DNA of 64,000 bases, from positions 18,349,771 to 18,413,770 of the forward strand of contig OX438743.1 in NCBI GenBank assembly GCA_949316235.1, in the 5' to 3' direction. How positions within the stretch are numbered: the stretch's first letter is position 1; every line of letters starts with the position of its first letter. Made by a program: the position numbers and the translations under genes. The notes under the pieces are model-generated. The model was not told the DNA's origin. It worked only from the letters and a program-made list of their open reading frames with translations, and did not search any database. This document shows positions 61,101 to 64,000 of this stretch, in pieces. Origin of the DNA: Oegoconia quadripuncta (taxonomy: Eukaryota > Arthropoda > Insecta > Lepidoptera > Autostichidae).

Positions 61101-64000
61101 TGAAATCTTCTGTACATAAAAAAATCCAAAGTTACGTCTGAAAGTATAAATAAACTGCTGACACTACGTAAATACTTCAGGTAGCATCACGAAACTTTGA
61201 GTGATAGTTAAACCAAATATGATCTACTGCGAATATATTTAACATTTTCGAAATATACATCGAAATAAACAGGAAATACCGAAAACACAGGAAATTACGG
61301 CGTACGCGAATGGCGGAATGACTAGATGTTTGCATAGATTATGTAGGTACATGGACGCGATGGAGGAGATGGAGCTTTGAAGACTTGAAAAAATTAATAA
61401 TAGTTTTTCCAAATAAACAAGCATCACATAATTACAAGGATATTTGAATATGTCAATATATTCAAATATCCCTAGACATTGTGGATGTTCGTATTCTTTA
61501 CTAGAATTACAAGTATGAACGTTTGATATAACTTTAAATCAGATATTTTTAATTGCTTTTTAATTTATATAATTAATGTCAGAAACCTCGGATTTCAAGT
61601 CTTCGTTCTCGAGGTTCTTCTGCAGCAGCAGCTTACACATTTTTTGCAATTCTTCCCTAGCTTCTTTAATATATTGATTACCCTCATCTTCCTTTTCTTT
61701 CTTATGTAATCGCTCTGCTTTTATTTCCTTTTGGAGTCTCGTTACTTCTGTAGCAATACTTGCAATCTTGCCCTAGGAGTTAAAGGTTTGAAGTTAAAAG
61801 TTTTACATTGTTTTCAACTTTAAATAATAAAAAATACCTATTTCCTAAGACTAAATTCTTATAATTACTATGACAAAGAAGTAATTCACTTACATCAGAA
61901 GTTTGCTTTTTCTTGCTAAGTGAATTCTTCGAAGAAATATTATCTTGCTTATTAGATTCTATCCTCCGTTTATAATCGATAATTTCTTTATCCATACACA
62001 TCATATCGTTTGTCTTTTGATTAATTTTATGTGTAATTTCATCTTGAATTTTGTTTACACTCTTTAATTGGGATTCCAAATCTTTTTTATTTTTTCGCCA
62101 TTTTGAAGCACTCTTTTCTGCTTCTTTCAACTAAAAAGAAAACAGTCCATTCAGAAATCTTAAATCAGACGCTATTGGATGAATGTATAGTCAATGTTGC
62201 GTCCTTATTGTAACTCCCACTCAACACCATCATCATCTTCTTGCTGTGTTCCCAATTTATTTGGGGTCGGCACAGGACGTCTTTTTCTACCAATCTCCTT
62301 TCTAGCAGTTACCTCATCATTCACGCCCTTTTCGTTCATATCACCCTTCACACAATCCATCCATCTTTTCCGTGGTCTTCCGCTTCCTTTCCAAACGACA
62401 TCCATATTCATCACTCTCTTGGTAACATGCGTGAATTGTAACTCCCACTATCATTATAAAATTAGTAAATAATACCCACACAAGATTCACAATTATTAGT
62501 TCGTGGACCTCGTCGAAATATGTAAAAGTGTATTTTTATACACTTGTACTAATTTCACTTTAGATATTTTATGTGCGCTTTTATTTGCCCTAATTTATAA
62601 TACGAGTCATATATTTTAAGCAATCCAATGCTATGAATGCAGCTCTCAAACAGTGAAATATGGTAACTGGCCAACACTTTTAAAAAGCTAGATAAGCACT
62701 ATAGAAACGATGCGTACTTTCGTTTTTACCTCAACTGACCCAGGCAGGACGGTATTTGTTTCGGATGTAGGTATACAGACTTCTATCTTAGCTCTTGTAA
62801 CCTAAATGGCTTGACCGATTATGAAATGCAAGGTGTCGTTAGATTTTTGTTAGTTAGATGCTGTCGAATATTTTTGGATTTTAATTGGTATTACAACACA
62901 ATTGTTTATCGTTTGTTTTGTGTGTTATTAATCGGGAGCAGGGCAAGAATATGATGATGATTACTTAGAGTTACAGAAGTTCTGATAACATTGATGGTCG
63001 AAGAATACTTTGGTCCTTTAATTATATTTTTTGGTACGATTGTATTTTCTGGTAAATAATTATTATTGAACAACCGTCGTTGAAACTAACTTAGGGAAAC
63101 TTGTAAATCTTGTTGATGGTGTGTTTGTCACAGAACAGGCTAACACTGGTTATACTTACTTTAGCATCGCAATTGCATTATCGAGGGGCTGACTATCTTA
63201 TCTCTGACAACCGGAACACAACAATGCTATTAACATTGCTCTTAGCCGGCAGACTTAGGTAAGATTGGGTAGATAGCTATATAGGCGGATATTTAAAATG
63301 CCCACCACCAACCAAACCGAAGACTACTCATGTACTCCGCTGGGGATCGAACCCGCGACCTCCGGTTCGTAAACCCCATGTTGTTTAATTGAGGCACGGA
63401 GGCGGTTAAATTGCCCTACTTATTTCTATGAGTACGTATGATTAATTAAATATTGGGTATTAAAATATTATTGACCTGACTTAATAACTCCTTTTGTCTT
63501 TCAAGAGATTCAGCTACTTTGTTTTTGTAAGCGTCTTCCATGCACGACCACATACAATCCGCCTCCTTTAACATCTTGACGCCTTCCTTTTCCCTATCCT
63601 CCAGTATTGTAATTTGCCCTTGTAACATCCTCTCATTTTCCAGTAGGTCGTTCAGTCGACCAGCACATTTCTTATCAAATGATGCGGCCTTAGAGAAAAA
63701 TGGAAATAAATGTATCAAATATCAACGAGGTCCATTGAACATTTAGAAAACCCTCGAGGAAACTAATGAAATATTATCTAGATAGACCAAAAAAATGTGT
63801 GATAGATAAGTTAAATATTTTCAGTATGAGTAACTAATTTTCATCAAATATGGTTAAGAAGTTATCCCTGAATTAAAATCCCAACTATCGCAATCTCAAA
63901 AATAAAACTCGCAATATTAAAGTAGGAACATTGTAAATTAAACACACTAACACCTGAAACAAAGCTGAGTCAATACGCTGTAGGTTTGGCTCAATCAATT
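53676..64000 (-). CDS. coiled-coil/Cys-rich protein (frame A), 5' part off the edge
   Basis: Eleven exons read on the minus strand: 64000-63954 (partial), 63688-63476, 62130-61894, 61772-61587, 60663-60145, 58972-58877, 58534-58394, 56097-55843, 55639-55591, 55475-55399, 55148-53676. All borders are GT-AG; all introns are phase 0 except the one between the 55639 and 55475 exons (phase 1). About 1096 residues lie in the window. In order: Lys/Glu/Gln-rich coiled coil (about 1-260), Cys clusters (CDQCRDKC, CIRCHEC, CTDCPKC), a short basic exon, a Cys- and Pro-rich exon (CNCPKGPKACIC, PPPP), a further Cys-rich exon (CGPDC, CQGPSCPF), and a long Asn/Ser-rich exon with helical segments. No signal peptide or enzyme motif is seen. 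I do not recognise it; a cytoskeletal or sperm-structural role is a guess from composition only. Confidence 0.8.
55399..55475 (-). CDS. frame A, exon j
   Basis: 77 nt from the TTTTTAG acceptor (phase 1) to AAA|GTAAGT (phase 0). It encodes RRGHPRQRMFEEVMGRYMEV and a short tail. The phases fit exon i on one side and exon k on the other. Confidence 0.8.
55591..55639 (-). CDS. frame A, exon i (micro-exon, Cys-rich)
   Basis: 49 nt: phase-0 acceptor ATTTCAG and phase-1 donor G|GTGAGT. It encodes IVCKCGSKPAKPCPCH plus a split Asp codon. Four closely spaced Cys continue the theme of exons e, g and h. Confidence 0.78.
55843..56097 (-). CDS. frame A, exon h (Cys-rich)
   Basis: 85 codons, phase 0, between CCTTTCAG and CAG|GTATGT. 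Motifs include CPHKKDTSCGPDCAKRG, DPCQGPSCPFSKN and QCVLGPEALPSKQG. G/C content is higher than in nearby DNA, as expected for an exon under constraint. Confidence 0.85.
56914..57685 (-). mobile_element. jockey-like LINE, 5'-truncated
   Basis: The open frame on the minus strand runs from about 57683 to a stop at 56972: RSPFDLTPTFRDVSVPISDH, LGMELTSNLNFG, YQAQVRSCMEYCCHLWDGSA, VERRAMRLIGD, FIIRTAKAWNSLPASVFPE. This is the C-terminal part of a jockey-type RT protein. A run of about 27 A on the minus strand (56914-56940) is the poly(A) tail. It lies in the intron between exons g and h of frame A. Confidence 0.88.
57690..57938 (-). mobile_element. SINE family A, damaged head
   Basis: Reverse copy whose head is deleted after CAGAGTTTACCAAACAAAC. 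It abuts the jockey-like LINE on the left and shares its right end with a tandem duplication. Confidence 0.82.
57921..58105. repeat. recent 93-bp tandem duplication
   Basis: 57921-58013 and 58014-58105 are identical apart from the last bases. The unit starts inside the damaged head of the SINE at 57690-57938. Confidence 0.97.
58105..58205 (+). mobile_element. CR1-like 3' end fragment, plus orientation
   Basis: Contains TGGAAGAGATCTCTTAAAGA and ends TGTAAATAAAGG. Related to 45940-46050. Confidence 0.55.
58394..58534 (-). CDS. frame A, exon g (Cys/Pro-rich)
   Basis: 47 codons, phase 0, between TTTAACAG and GCG|GTAAGT. Contains CRRWGGTSECNCPKGPKACIC followed by a Pro-rich stretch (APPPPNEPTPCPPPP). 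The composition is unlike the flanking intron, and the splice sites are strong. Confidence 0.82.
58877..58972 (-). CDS. frame A, exon f
   Basis: 32 codons, phase 0, between TTTTAG and AAG|GTAAAA. It begins with a Met codon (MDPETYKQLMVCLKQ) and ends Lys/Thr-rich. It could also be the start of a shorter transcript, because the Met follows the acceptor directly. Confidence 0.72.
59085..59800 (+). pseudogene. decayed RTE-like LINE
   Basis: In order on the plus strand: DYEKAIDSI (motif A), VDCQYIEIFK, FGMNSDKTKMIF, YGDETWTLT, DRRWSKRALEW and a trailing region. Frames are broken by stops. It lies in the intron between exons e and f of frame A. Confidence 0.7.
60145..60663 (-). CDS. frame A, exon e (coiled coil to Cys-rich)
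   Basis: 173 codons, phase 0, AACTTCCAG acceptor and GAG|GTATTT donor. It starts as coiled coil (KEALLLEIEMLK), then has CDQCRDKC, CIRCHEC, FCTDCPKC, CTYAEDHCDIDHSMDCVC, then a helical segment ending KTRCE. The CxxC spacing suggests metal binding or disulfides, but no named zinc-finger family fits. Confidence 0.85.
60664..61586. other. intron of frame A
   Basis: No repeat or exon recognised apart from the hairpin at 61438. Confidence 0.6.
61438..61471. other. 14-bp perfect hairpin
   Basis: GGATATTTGAATAT, loop GTCAAT, exact complement. In the intron between exons d and e of frame A. Confidence 0.92.
61587..61772 (-). CDS. frame A, exon d (coiled coil)
   Basis: 62 codons, phase 0, CTCCTAG acceptor and GAG|GTTTCT donor. 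Heptad pattern in ATEVTRLQKEIKAERLHKKE and REELQKMCKLLLQKNLENED. It is too short and composition-biased to name, but continuous in frame with its neighbours. Confidence 0.8.
61894..62130 (-). CDS. frame A, exon c (coiled coil)
   Basis: 79 codons, phase 0, TTTTTAG acceptor and GAT|GTAAGT donor. Highly charged and helical (LKEAEKSASKWRKNKKDLES; HKINQKTNDMMCMDKEIIDY), ending in a Lys/Ser-rich stretch. Confidence 0.82.
62205..62440 (-). pseudogene. RTE-like LINE, C-terminal tail
   Basis: The minus frame has GSGRPRKRWMDCVKGDMNEKG, VNDEVTARKEIGRK and PTPNKLGTQQEDDD, the same C-terminal family as 1458-1695. It lies in the intron between exons b and c of frame A. Confidence 0.7.
62441..63184. other. 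intron of frame A
   Basis: No exon or family repeat recognised. Confidence 0.55.
63185..63405 (-). mobile_element. SINE family C, 3'-truncated
   Basis: Reverse copy with the head at the right edge (GGCACGGAGGCGG) and box B complement GGGGATCGAACCC, in the intron between exons b and c of frame A. Confidence 0.85.
63476..63688 (-). CDS. frame A, exon b (coiled coil)
   Basis: 71 codons, phase 0 at both ends (TCTAAG acceptor, CAG|GTCAAT donor). Heptad-like Leu, Glu and Lys spacing (RLNDLLENERMLQGQITILE; VAESLERQKELLSQ) indicates a coiled coil, with two Cys in the middle (CMWSC). Confidence 0.82.
63954..64000 (-). CDS. frame A, exon a (partial at window edge)
   Basis: The open frame ends ...RIDSALFQ|GTGTTA in phase 0, matching the next exon. 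Only 15 codons are inside the window, so the start of the gene lies beyond 64000. Confidence 0.6.

Noticed and set aside
2477..63405. tRNA-like sequences with perfect box B at many sites (e.g. 2530, 17115, 34725, 46520)
   Set aside because: Each is the head of a dispersed SINE followed by a shared body and A/T-rich tail. The cloverleaf arms do not pair properly, so none is a functional tRNA gene.

Overview
The window is nuclear DNA of a lepidopteran (moth or butterfly). It is AT-rich and has two long spliced genes with GT-AG introns, separated by about 20 kb with no recognisable gene. Between and inside the genes are dozens of short interspersed repeats of kinds typical of Lepidoptera: tRNA-derived SINEs with Pol III box B sequences, a 5S rRNA-derived SINE, CR1-, RTE- and jockey-like LINE pieces, mariner-like relics and several terminal-inverted-repeat elements. 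No bacterial, organellar or viral gene was seen, and no stand-alone tRNA or rRNA gene.

Layout. 1-10.3 kb: repeats and unassigned DNA. 10.3-29.4 kb, plus strand: a secreted Spondin-domain/thrombospondin type 1 protein in seven proposed exons (499 aa as modelled). Intron 1 is 12.5 kb and carries an antisense CR1/L2-type LINE with an uninterrupted 882-codon frame and a (TACAG)38 microsatellite. 29.4-50.2 kb: intergenic repeat field with nested and inverted SINEs, three copies of a 150-bp foldback element, and a 1.04-kb element with 282-bp terminal inverted repeats. 50.2-64 kb, minus strand: a gene running in from beyond the right edge. I joined its exons by hand; every junction is GT-AG and frame-consistent. 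It encodes coiled coil, then Cys-rich and Pro-rich segments, then a 490-codon exon. That exon's stop codon overlaps by 22 bp the ATG of a second, two-exon frame (1030 aa) built of about 14 short beta-like 'SSG' repeats with Cys-rich ends. A single-base difference in an A5 run would join the two frames into one protein of more than 2100 aa.

The spondin product is probably an extracellular matrix protein. The minus-strand product is unrecognised; its composition suggests a structural, disulfide- or metal-bearing protein, and its SSG repeats are the best candidate here for something undescribed. Other points of interest are the A/B frame junction, many near-perfect short-loop palindromes in unique DNA, the 5S-SINE interrupted by a foldback element, and the long-inverted-repeat element. 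All exon models come from reading the sequence alone, without transcript or homology searches.
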